A stretch of DNA of 64,000 nucleotides. Origin: Chromobotia macracanthus. Lineage: Eukaryota; Chordata; Actinopteri; Cypriniformes; Botiidae. The position numbers were made by a program, and so were the translations under genes. The DNA is taken from assembly GCA_036877525.1 (NCBI GenBank), contig JAZGTH010000014.1:4104501-4168500 (forward strand), in the 5' to 3' direction. The notes under the pieces were generated by a model, which ran no database searches, was not told the origin of the DNA, and was given only the letters and a program-made list of their open reading frames with translations. Shown here in pieces: positions 12,701 to 23,882 of this stretch (its first letter is position 1; each line of letters begins with the position of its first letter).

Positions 12701-13975
12701 TTTGCCAGCTTTCTTATTGTGCACGTTTTTAAGTTAACATTGTCTAAAAAAGTATTTGTGAGCAAAACAAAATGGCTGCATTTGTTGCTTCTGTTTTTAA
12801 ACATTTCAACTTTTTAAAAATGTGGAACTGTAATGGACAAACGTGGCTGAAGCGTTCTGTATTTAGTCTGACGTAAGACCTTAATGCCACAAACTGCTAA
12901 AAATCTTCCCTTTCGTGTAGTCTTTAAACATCCGGAGATAAGTTGAGATCAAAGTCAGTGTGCTGCAAATCTTCAAACGCCCTGTTTATCAAGGCTTCAG
13001 CTTAGAGTCTCACTGCGGTTGTGTACAGTCTAGAGATCACAGTTTATACATATGAGCAAACATTTGCGTATAAAGGTAGTAAACAGTTTCCGCTGATGTG
13101 AAATGGTGCTGTCCAGTATTTATTCTGGGGATCCAACAGAGCTTAATCTGCCAAAATAACAGTTCTGCACTACAAATCTCCTTACCCATCTGTGTGAGAA
13201 TGTTGATCCAAAATTGTAAGTGCAAAAACCTGCAGACAATTCTTAAGGGAGAAGGGACAAAACACAAACGAGTGTTTAAAAAATTGAATTAGATGTTTTC
13301 CTTTAATAACAGAAACAAAGAAGTATTGAGATGATAGTGGAGCACATTATAAACCCAACATTAATCTTTGCTATTGACATTGTGGTTTCGTGAACACAAA
13401 AACATGTCGGCATGAAATAGAGGGAATCACAAACGACTGCAATTCTAATTTTTCACATTTTGTTCTATATTTAAATCCCAGCTATGTTGCTTGGGATTTG
13501 CGTTTTAAATCTTTTGAAACATCACATTGATGACATCACAAGGGTCACTGAGGAAGGGGTTGGAGTCACTATGGAGACTAGATGTGTTGGCCTTGTCCAA
13601 GCTAAGCACAAATCTTGAAAATGAGTCTTAGACTTATTCACTTAGACTACTGGAGTGTTTGATCTGAATTCAAAGAGACAGTTCACCCCAAAACAAAAAC
13701 TGTGCCTTCATTTACCTACATGTTCCACAAACAAGAAAGTCTGAAGAATATTTATGCAGTTGGGTTTAAAATGACAAGGTTACGTAAATGAGGACAGAGT
13801 TTACTTTTGGGGTGACACTGTCCTTTAATTACCAGGTCCAGGAGGACAAGCCAGAGAATAAAAAGGATGGTTGCTCTGTTGGCCTTGCTTCTATTTATCC
13901 GGTTCTTTGTTAAACAGGAAAAGGCCAGAGAGACTTTAACAAGAAGATACATCAGTACATGCAATCTGGGCAGTG
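12701..13975. other. Convergent intergenic space between spopl and nxph2
   Basis: Apart from the transposon at 13677-13822 and the probable 3' UTR of nxph2, I see nothing coding here. TTTATT at 13118-13123 is a possible minus-strand poly(A) signal for nxph2, with low certainty. Confidence 0.5.
13677..13822. mobile_element. Short inverted-repeat element with gacagt...caccccaaaa ends
   Basis: The left end gacagttcaccccaaaa and right end ttttggggtgacactgtc are inverted repeats with one indel. The interior (cttcatttacctacatgtt) resembles the abundant fish repeat that starts gggatagttcaccc; a fragment of that repeat lies at about 44076-44115 and related sequence at about 47690-47880. Confidence 0.75.
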
Positions 13976-16713
13976 CTAACCCACCGAAGTATAGGGAGTG
14001 TCACTATGGTAATTGTAGTCTGGGCAGACCTTCTGTACCATCTTATAATCGGCACTGAAGAAGTCAATGTAGATGCAGATGACTTTAAAGGGCTTTGAGC
14101 AAAGCCAGGACACATGACTTTGGGTCTGCTCCTGCAAGCAGACCCTGTTCGGGAAGTCACTGCAAACGGACGTCCTCTTGCTGCGGTCAGTCTTCTCGTA
14201 TTCCACACGACAATTGAATGCCTTGTTGTCTTTAGGTAGCTCTATCGTTTCCTGCTGAGCGATCTCAAAATCAACAGCCTTTGTGGGCGGGACCAGGCTG
14301 ACGGACACATTTCCCAGCCCCGTGGAATTGTGACGGAAATAGACGCTGAAGGTTCCGTTGCCATGGTCGACAATTTTTCCAGTAATGAGAAGGTTTAGTT
14401 TGACCGTTTTGATATTTGAATGAAAGTCACCCCAACCAAACATTTTCTTAAATTTGCCGGTTTTCACATAGGGACGACGTTTGGCCCTGGAGAGGGTTCC
14501 GTCTGTATCCGTAAGATTGGATAACCAAGTCCACAGATCTAGTGCTGCAGGGTCTGGAATTGCGTCACGGCTTTGAGAAATAGATTGGGACGGGTGGGGG
14601 AAGAGCCGCAGGGATTTGACAATTCCTGAACGAGAGTCGTGAGGGGAGACGCTTTCCTCCTTATCACCTTCAACCCAACCCAGAGGCGACACAACTGTTT
14701 CGAGCTCTGCTCCACAAATCACCTTCAGAGAAAAAAAACAGAGAGAGAACTGTTAACTGAAGTGGTTGTATGTGCCAAAAATTTCACATGAAATAAAGAT
14801 CCAATTCAGCATACAGTGAAAATAACAAGTTACCATAATTTCAGTGACAGTGTGCGATGACATTCAAAAGCAAAAATCAATAGGATGTTTAGGTAGAAAA
14901 TGTTTTTTTCTATCAGGAATGTATTGAATTATGACAAACAGATGTGTGCTTTAAGCTTAAAACCCCATAAGTGTATTAAGTTTATAAGCAGGTAAATAAA
15001 CAGTGCCTGTATGATGTAAACTATAAAAATATTAAAGGTGAAATACAGTTTTTGTGCCACTAGTAGCAACGAGAATTGCCTTTGCAAACAGGTTTTCCCA
15101 AAGCTCCCTCCATCAGCCGCTTAAACGACAAATGGCTTGCTTATAGTAGTCTTTGTATTTTAAGATAAAATAAGTTTTTCAGACATCTAAGACTGATACA
15201 CATGCACACGCTCACACAACTGCAGAATTACACATATAACAACATTCGTAAAATGACAATTTAAATGAGTGTGTCAAATAAAATCAAAGGATTATCACCT
15301 GATATGAATAATCAAAATGTAACAAGAATGAGAAACTGAAAGCTGCTTCACAGTCTAGTTTTAAATGATGCAAACAGGATGTAACAGCGTCAGGGTGCGT
15401 TCACAGCACATAAGGTTAGAACACACACACACACGCCAAAACACACACAGATCATACAGTATATCCAAATCAACATAATACATTTTAAAAGTGGTTAAAT
15501 ATGAATAAACACAAATAGCACAGACAAACGAATAATAAGCAGACAAAGGCATAATTTCTTTATGAACATTTAAATGGAACTACTCAATGAGGAACTGACG
15601 ACACTGGGGCAATATTTATACATAAAACTGCTTTAAATGCCATCGTGAACAGCACTATATAAATAAAACAGACTGAATAAGAAGTGATAAAACAGGGTGG
15701 AGCTGCCGCTCTATCTCTCCTTTTAATAAAGCTCTGAAACCTCTCACTTAGCCTGTAGGTTTAGTGGCATAATCTGATTAACACATTGAATGTACTGTAT
15801 GTCCCTGTTTAGTCTCATCTCTCAGAGTGTGTGCAGCATTTCTCCAGAGATAGAGACAACCTGGCAGAGCAGATATTTAGAAGACATGCATCATTAATCC
15901 TGTAAACGGCAAGACTCGAAAACCACAACGGTGACTGAAAATGGAAACATTTTCACCAGCAAACCAAATACAAATCTTTCCAAACTCAAAGCATGATGGG
16001 TAAGAAAAATACTGTATTTATAAAAATGTGTAAACAAATTTGGCCTGACTACACTTTGTTACTTCTATATAGTGCAAATCCGCAAACACAGAAAACTCTC
16101 TCCATCCTCTGATAAACACAAGGAAAAAAATTGTCCAAAAAATGGAAATTGGAAAATGTTGCTCTCAAATCCCCTCACAGTAGAAAGAGATTTATTAGGA
16201 AAATAATGAGCGCTTTATTCTTTTCATAGTCATGAGATTTGGGACCTGCTCGTAATCCAACATTTTACAGTTCATGGGTGAATTTGTTTGTGCAGAAAAA
16301 AACAAAAGATAAAAGTCTGACTCAGTGTAGGTTTTGGAAAGAAAAGTCTCTTGAGAGGACTTAAATCTAAGATTTCATTTTGAGCTGGTTTCTGGGCCAA
16401 AACCTTAAATTAACCTCTGTGTGGGCCTCCTATAGTCAATTCATGTGCATTTAAATCAATATTTGAAAACAAATACACACACACATTTTGTACTCCTTTG
16501 AGAAATAAGTAAAACTGACGGATTAAGAGTCCCATGGAAGCCGGATTATTTTAAAGATTTATGGACGAAATGAGATGAAAGGCAATGTGCATAACAGAGG
16601 GATATTCAAGTTATAAATACATAAAATAAAAAGAATTGACTTAGAATGAATAGATTTAAAACACATACCATGTGCAAACAGAGCACCAGAAACGCACAGT
16701 AAAACTGACACAT
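13976..16713 (-). CDS. nxph2: Neurexophilin 2, secreted neuropeptide-like ligand of alpha-neurexins
   Basis: Two coding exons, 16713-16669 and 14722-13976, join in frame (ATG|gtatgt and ctgaag|GTG) to 263 aa, about the length of human NXPH2. The first exon gives the hydrophobic signal peptide MCQFYCAFLVLCLHM. A variable propeptide ends at the dibasic furin-like site SRAKRR (about residues 91-96). The mature domain follows (TGKFKKMFGWGDFHSNIKTV) with N-glycosylation sequons NGT, NST and NVS. The C-terminal part has six cysteines and ends VCPDYNYHSDTPY, a family signature. The protein acts outside the cell, binding the LNS2 domain of alpha-neurexins. It is convergent with spopl, the same neighbour as in human, which supports nxph2 over the other paralogues. 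The a/b duplicate is not assigned. Confidence 0.94.
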
Positions 16714-17400
16714 CTTTTTATATTTTAAGTCCAGATTTGGGTTCGTAAAGATCAGGTCCACTCGAGTATGCCTATGGACATAAAACAGACCATGAATTAA
16801 AAGCCTTAGATATCTTAGATATCATTTGAGGAAAAAATAACTGTTATATCTTAAGAGTGTTATGACTTTTTATCCTTTAAACTACAGTTACCAGGTCACA
16901 CTTTACATCCAACCATAACCCAACATTTTAATTACGTTTCATAACACAAAACAACTTTAATGCATGTTGCAGCTTTATACGTAACTGTTTGAAACAGCAC
17001 ATTATCATCATCACTCTTTTAATTCAATGAAAATATCATAACACAACATACTTAGCGAAAACAAATCAATACAAATTGAATATTAAATGGTTCTGCACAA
17101 ACGAGTAACTCACCCTTTTAGTGCGCAGTCGCCTCCGTGCATCTTTGTGCAATGAGCATCCTTACACAGTGTAAATGACACAATGAAAAGACATGAAACA
17201 CAGCAGCATCTCTCCTTGACTTCAGACTAAAGTGACCAGCAACATAAAACTTATTTGCATTTAATGAAACGATATAATCTTCGCGCAGCGTGTTTGGGTT
17301 GCAGCTGCATAACATCCTCTTTGCTCTGCGCGTCTCGCCGCCGCGACACTCTCATATATCACAACGCGATTACAAGAGTGAGATTGTCCGTCCAAGTGAA
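16714..17400 (-). promoter_or_regulatory. nxph2: nxph2 5' UTR and promoter region (tentative)
   Basis: On the minus strand a good donor, AGG|GTGAGT, lies near 17111, and an acceptor, tttatgtccatag|GCATAC, near 16772. Together they suggest a non-coding first exon at about 17113-17340 spliced to an exon that contains the ATG at 16713. The upstream DNA (17310-17400) is locally CG-rich. No transcript evidence is available. Confidence 0.45.
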
Positions 17401-17404
17401 ATAA

Positions 17405-17455
17405 CTAGACTAAACTAGACTAGACTAGACTAAACTAAAGTAAAGTAAACTAAAC
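17405..17455. repeat. Pentanucleotide-type repeat (actag/aaact)
   Basis: The run actagactaaactagactag continues into aaagtaaagtaaactaaac. It is a short low-complexity array. Confidence 0.85.
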
Positions 17456-18120
17456 AGTCCTCTCGTTAAATATCCGGGTTAGTTGCATCCTTGCCAGTCC
17501 GCTCTTAACTGAGGCTTTTGAGCCCTGCCCCTCAGCATCAGCACCAGTAATAGCATCACTACACTTCTCAAGTCTTCTGCATGCATGTCGAGCCATTTAC
17601 AATCGCTTTGTGTTACAGCAACTTTGCTGGTACATAAAACACCAAAATCGACCACATTTCTTTAGGGGACAGTTTATATTTTGGGGTCAAAGTGTTTTTT
17701 TAAGATGACTTTTGCTTGTTTGTACTCCCGAAAGAAAGAGGGGAAAACAATGAAAAGCTGAATGCTGAAGTGATACTGAAATATATTTCTAATACGTGAA
17801 ACATTTCTTTTAAAAATGACTTAAGTATATAAAACATTTGTTTTAACATGCAAAGCGACTTACGAGCTTTTAACATTTTGCCCAAAGAGCCAACAAGCCT
17901 GTTGTTCCTGCACAAATCTCAAATATGATCATTTCTAGGTTTTGATAAAGTGTCATAATCTTCATAATTAAACAAACCAAAATTAAAATGATGGTAAATG
18001 TGAGTGAACGCAGGTTGTGAAGTTTGTTTGGACACAGCGCCGCGCAGTGGTTGTTAATGATACTGCAGCTCATGTTAATGGCAAGTAACCAGCACGACCA
18101 ACAGATCTATCATTGCAACA
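17456..18120. other. Intergenic, no gene seen
   Basis: This lies between the nxph2 promoter and the poly(A) signal of the next minus-strand gene. It has only unsupported short frames. Confidence 0.5.
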
Positions 18121-18126
18121 TTTATT
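18121..18126 (-). terminator. Candidate poly(A) signal of the 540 aa gene
   Basis: AATAAA on the minus strand, about 200 nt after the stop codon at 18326. It is followed by the GT-rich stretch ctgttggtcgtgctggtt, as expected for a cleavage site. Confidence 0.6.
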
Positions 18127-18325
18127 ATTTACGGATGCAAACGCAATTGCAGAACACAAATAACGTAACAGTACAATAAATATTTGCTCAACAAAACGTT
18201 TCAAAGATTATATCTATAGTTTTCAACGAGAACGCATCAGCAGCAGTGCCGACCTCTCCAACTATGAAAAGCGAGGTCACTTCTAGCCCTCACAAAGAGC
18301 TAAAACACTTGTATAGAGAAAAACA

Positions 18326-21128
18326 TCACTGACAAGTTTCTTTACTAATCTTGTTCCGATTCTTCATCATAGTGACTAACATGGACACAAAGTTTGTCGT
18401 CTGTACAGAAGCTTTGGTATCACCATAGACAGGGACTCTTCTCTGGTTCTTCATTTTATTCTTACGCTTCACAGTGAACAGATCTGTCGGTGTCTTAAAA
18501 CCAACCGAATCTTCAGGCAAACCTTCCTGCAGGCCACGTGAGTCCTTGATCTCGTCACCATTCAGGGCTTCACAAATCTCTCCACTTTCAAGCTGTCGCC
18601 GAGGGCCTTGATTCTGTCTTGCAGTTTCCACGACAACAACTTCAGGCGTGTTACCGAACTTTAGCACCCGCCGTGTACCCTCGATGCCATCACACCCTTC
18701 CTGCTTGTCAAATTTGTTTTGGGCACTGCTCCTCTTCTGTTTGAGCGAAGCACCCGAGTTCTGCCTAGAACTTGCAATAAATCCTGAAAACTCATTTATT
18801 AGGAGCGGTTTATCTTTCTGTGTGTCGCTCATTTTGAGCTCGGGTGACAAAAGCTGTTGGGATATTGTGTTGTTCATGGAATACTTCCTTTTAACTGGTC
18901 TCTGCCCACTGATGGGCGGCCAGACCACAGGTCGTCTTCTGCGATACCGTGACTTTGCTGTGGTCAAAGATGGGTCTGTCTGAATGGAGGCCAAATACTT
19001 GCAACGACGTATATTCCTAAACACATGCATACAAAAATTAACTTAACATGTAATTGCATTACTTTAATACTGTAATACAGAAAAAGTATTTTTCTGTTTC
19101 CACATAAACAGCTGTTTGTCATTTTTGATCAGTAGTATTTAACAAAAGGATTTATTGTTTTTAACACCATGTCAGCTTTTATGGCTATTTCATGATGGGT
19201 AAATAACTAAAATATTTAATATTATTATTTTATATTAGACACGTTCCATTTTGAATAAAAAAAATCTAATTCTTGACTTTGTCAAAGACCCTTTTAAAGG
19301 TCTAAGCAGAATAAAATAAAGTTCTCAGTAGACTAAAAACACTCAAAGTATACGGGCAAAAACCTTAAGTGTCTTTTAAACACTAAGACCTTCTACTGGC
19401 AACATCAGGGCTAATGAAACCTAACAGGTTCTTGTTTGGGTGTGTGCCAATCTTGAAACTCTGAATCTGAATGAAGCTGATTCTGATACTGAATGCCTCA
19501 TCTGGACTCACCGCTGCTGAAACACATGAGGTCTGGAGCAGACACTCGGAGTTCTGTTTCTGAAGCCTTGTACTGCCAGCTTTCTGATTTTAACCAAGCT
19601 AGTCCACAATAATCTGAAGGTCAACATTTAAACAATTGAGCTTTTCCCCTAGTTAAGAAATGGGTATTGAAACAGTGATTTACCTCATAAAATGTAGAAT
19701 ATTCTCATGCATGTTCTTGATTGGGTCTTTTGAATAATATTGATCTATCACAACCACACACTGACCATGTACACACTGACGTTGTGTGGCTGCGTCCAGT
19801 ATACTTAAAACTGACAGATGCAGACATCCAACCTCACCCAGAAGTTTCAGTAGTCTTCTGAAAATTGACAGTGACTCCCTGATGCCCACAACTATGCCCA
19901 CAACTAAAATATCATGGAAAGCAATTATTTGACATAGAGCAAGACAGTGCCAGAGAATTTATACAGGTAGCAACAGCTAGCAACAAGACGTAGCTAAAGA
20001 ATGACAGAGAACCTCATTGGTCTCTCTTTCAGACATGCTTCAAGTAGGACTCTATGAATATAATATAATGTACTGTAATGTATGTAGTATTATGAAAGTA
20101 CCGAATATGAGCTTCCTGCCTGAAATGGGTTTCTGCAGAGTGGTACGTTTGCAGATGATAATACATAAAAAATAAAAGTCCGCTTTTTATCTCACATTTA
20201 AATGTTGTCACGCCCAAAACTTTACAGTGTGTACACAGCCACTGTGGTCTCTATAATAAACAAAGCTTCAATGCATGTCTTTTATTTACTATTACAGCAT
20301 AAATGTTTTAGCACCACATACCCCTTCTCTCTATGACGGCGTCTTTGAGGGTGCCACTTCTTAAGGAGAACCCACTGGTCACATGATAAAGATGCTGGAT
20401 CTAATACATAAAGCAATACACAACATAATAAACATAATTGCATATATCAAAGCCTCATTTCTCCAAACAGACCCTGAGAAATGCTTACTCTTGTCTCTGG
20501 TCTTTGTTTTAGGAGGCAACTGCCTTCTTATCCTGGTAAAAAGTCTCTTGCATTCTCTGCACCTGTTATTAGTATTAACAGCAAGATTAGGAGAGCTGGG
20601 AGCTGACTGGATCGAGAAATCAGCACTGGTCTGATCAATTGCCGATTCAGGTTCTGGAGCGCTTTCTGTAGATTTAACAGGGCTTCTGGACCATGTCTCT
20701 ATCTCAGTGGTGTTATTCATCACTCTGAATATTCCTAGAGTGTCTTCAGACATTGCATCTGGAGCCAGGGCGACCTTCAGAACTGTTCTTGACGAGTTTT
20801 CTTGCGGTTCTCCAACTTTCTGCGTCTCATCTTCTTTACTCAACCAGCTGGATAATCCACCTCCGCTCTTCACCGAAGGCTGCTTTTTCAGACGCTTAAT
20901 AACCAATTCCTGGTCCTCCGTTTCACTGACAACAGTGAGGTCAATAATATTCCCATCTGGCTGGCTTGAGTCAGAGTCACTTAACACCACGGAGATGATT
21001 TCAGAGCTGGCAGAGCCAGCGTTCGTCTTAAAGGACTTGTGCCGTGAAACCCTGCCGCTCTCCTCTGATTTGAAGCCCTTGATATTTCGGCGCTGTCCTC
21101 TGAGGACTGAGGCTGGCTGTAGTTTCAT
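18326..21128 (-). CDS. Uncharacterised protein with tandem SUMO-interaction-like motifs
   Basis: Four exons, 21128-20489, 19903-19684, 19583-19512 and 19016-18326, have canonical GT-AG ends. Their phases fit at every junction (AAG-A|TT, ATG-AG|A, CAG-CG|G), giving 540 aa. The first exon encodes an acidic, serine-rich region with IISVVLSDSD and IIDLTVVSETED, both shaped like SUMO-interaction motifs (hydrophobic core followed by acidic residues). It then has a short cysteine pair, RCRECKRLF. Exon 2 encodes a hydrophobic, probably folded segment (IVGIVVGIRESLSIFRRLL to HENILHFMR). The last two exons are basic and disordered-looking (SRYRRRRPVVWPP). The start chosen is the first ATG after the acceptor at 21175; upstream exons appear non-coding. 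I do not recognise the family. A nuclear, SUMO-binding role is inferred from the motifs only. Confidence 0.75.
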
Positions 21129-21430
21129 GGAGACAGATCTGGCAGTGACCTCACTGATAACCAAAACATTCACCTGTGATGAATTATAAGCAAACTTAAA
21201 CATCCCAACAAGACAAACACAACATATCTGAACAACACTACACTAGTTAGTGTACACTACAATAGCTCCTGACTTATTAGGTGATGGTTTCTACCTCGCT
21301 GTAGCATCCCGACTTTTGTCTCTGTGAAAACCTAGCGAGGTGACGGTAGCATTCCCTAAAAACAACAGTCATCCGTGACTACAACACAACACAGTCACAT
21401 AACTAACATCACGTTTGGGGAAGTCAACAA

Positions 21431-21462
21431 CTAACCTGGTAACTAACCTGGTAACTAACCTG
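21431..21462 (-). repeat. 12-bp repeat x 3, each with a donor-like AG|GTTAGT on the minus strand
   Basis: ctaacctggtaa is repeated nearly three times. On the minus strand each unit reads ...CAGGTTAGTTAC, so three equally spaced candidate splice donors lie in the 5' part of the 540 aa gene. Confidence 0.7.
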
Positions 21463-21960
21463 CGATGCCAAGATCTGAAACTGGAGGGTTATTTGTACGT
21501 GCGCGCGGGACTTTATAAGCTCTGAATGGCGTACAAGCTACCGAGAATATATGAATATATATGAATAATATATGAATATACCGAGAGAAAAGATGTATTT
21601 CCTGACTGGGGTCATAAATGAATCTGAATAAAGTACGAAATTATCTTTATACGTGAATTTTAACGGGGGGATGAAACACCGAATTGCCTCACAAACGGCA
21701 CGGCGGACGTTCAGTCCATCCCTGAATTACATTCGTTGTTACGGTTTTTTTTTATCGCTTGTCGGAAAGCGTAGTACAAAATGTGATTTCTTACTCTGTC
21801 TCGACACGTCGGTAGTCCGTTTCGTGTGTAATATCCATCGCTTTAAACCGAGTTGAATCCGTATCGTCCCGTTTACCTCAGTGTGAAGCGCTCCGCTTCG
21901 CGCGCGCGTCGCAGCCAACTTACGTCATCAACCGGAGGCGAAACTTCGACAACATTCATG
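21463..21960 (-). promoter_or_regulatory. CG-rich promoter of the 540 aa gene
   Basis: CG-dense DNA (cgcgcgcgtcgcagcc) lies directly upstream of the gene and includes TTACGTCA at 21920-21927, a CREB/ATF-like site. The position and orientation of the coding exons suggest minus-strand transcription. Confidence 0.5.
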
Positions 21961-23882
21961 AAGACGATTTTTACATGACTGTGTTGTGAAAAAGTTGTTT
22001 TTTACGTGCGTTACGATACAACATTTGCAAAAAATCACCATTACTATTAAACATCACCACAAGACAAAACGCAACTGTTAACCATTCGTCGGATTTTATT
22101 TGTATGTGGTCTTACAAATGCTTACAGAAGGCCAATATCTCCCTTTAAAATAGTCATTTTGTACATTATCCACATTATTCTCAGAGGCATACCATTTTGT
22201 ATTGTATGTGGATTGAAATAAGAAGCACTTGTTGAAATAATTACAGAGTAATTGTAATATAGTAAATAATATAATTAAAATATAGTAAATAAATGGTACA
22301 TGAAGGTTCAAGATAAAGCTGGGGAAATATTATGCTCACAGTATTGTAACAGTGTTTTGTGTGACCACAGAGATGTAAAGATCCTCCAAAATAACATACA
22401 AACTGTGTCGTAAAAGCAATGTTGTTTTCTGTGGTTCTTTATGAGTCTCTGCTCTTCCACCAATACGTTAAAACTGGCAGTTCTGCATTTTAATAAATAT
22501 TGATTGTTGTATTATGCATTTGTTTGTATTATGGAAATGTATTGAATGTATGATGTAAAATAAAAAAGTGCAGAAACTGATAATCGACGTTATCCTTGTG
22601 TGATATAAGACATTTTAAATATCAACTTGGTTGCAATAATGGAAGCAAGAAAATCTGACCTTTTGCATGAGTTTATTAAATAAGAAAATGCTAATTCCAC
22701 AGAGTTTGGAAATCAATGACATGGCTGACCCTACACCAAATTATTTTGATCCTTTTGACTCTAATCCAAAGTCTATACGAAGTCCATGTGAATTTAGCTA
22801 CAAACTACTAAACCACTGTTGATTTACTGTTGCTCAGTAAATCTTATTGTAAAATAAGAAACCGCAAACACCTTAGTTGTGTTACCAGAGCTTGGTTTAT
22901 TGTAGTTAAACTTAAGTTCGACAGCAATTATAGAATTTATCATTTAAGTGTCAATTCAATAGCATGTCAAATATTCAAATGAGCTTTTCTGGTTCCAGGA
23001 AGTGATGTCAGATTATTGTGCTCAAAATGATTGATTATAGCGATACTACTATTTATATTAAGACATGGGTAAACATACTTTCTACTTTAAATGTTAAATC
23101 TGAAACAGACCTCTTAAGCAGTGCTGAATCAAAAGTGCATGCGCTGTGGGAAATAGCAGAGATTTATTGTAGTTTCTGTAGGCACTTCTTTAAATCAATG
23201 ACACATATTTGAATAATACTGTGTAACTAATGCTCTGATGTCTAATACAAAGCTATGACTCGAGACATACATGTATCTTAAGCATATGGAATGGCTTCTT
23301 GTTCCCCTGAATTAGTGTCTTGTACTTTTTTCCCATGATGCATCATGAAAACACTTCTTTAATAATACACAGGAAAACTCCAGTCTTAATCTGGTTTAGC
23401 ACCTTGTGCAGAGCAATATGTAAAATGAAAATTCAGGTAGAGGCCCTTCAGCATAAAAAAATACAGACATTGAAAACTACAGCTGCAAGTTTGTAAAAAA
23501 AAACATATATAACTCATAATCTCTGGGGTGTTACTGGTAACTTGACCCTTTGGTTTAGTATTTTTTTTGGACCCAAAACCATCTCCACTGGCACATCACT
23601 GCGTTTAGGCTAAAGGTCGAGTTTTAATCTTTCAATGGTTTGCCTAAAATCAATCAAAATGATTTCAGTTTATGCATTTTAAAGCTTCCAAGCTTTTTGG
23701 CATCCAAGCCAAATTATGTCTAAATAACATCCAATTATGTCTAAATAACAAACAATTTAACTTCTTTTACTGAAATACATAAATTCACAAATTGCTGAGA
23801 TTGTTGCAAATCACACATTGTAGAAAAATTATTTTTTTCAACTCCAACCAATCCCTCCCTCTAATACAAATCCACCCTTCCC
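21961..23882. other. Intergenic and col6a2 3' UTR, no other gene seen
   Basis: AT-rich DNA. Minus-strand AATAAA hexamers occur at about 23163-23168, 22901-22906 and 22672-22677. Any of them could end the col6a2 transcript, and I cannot choose. Confidence 0.5.

Noticed and set aside
20379..20488. Hydrophobic C-terminal extension (IYAIMFIMLCIALCIRS) if exon 1 of the 540 aa gene is read through
   Set aside because: A strong donor (AAG-A|GTAAGC) at 20489 and perfect phase with three further exons make read-through unlikely, although it would look like a membrane anchor.
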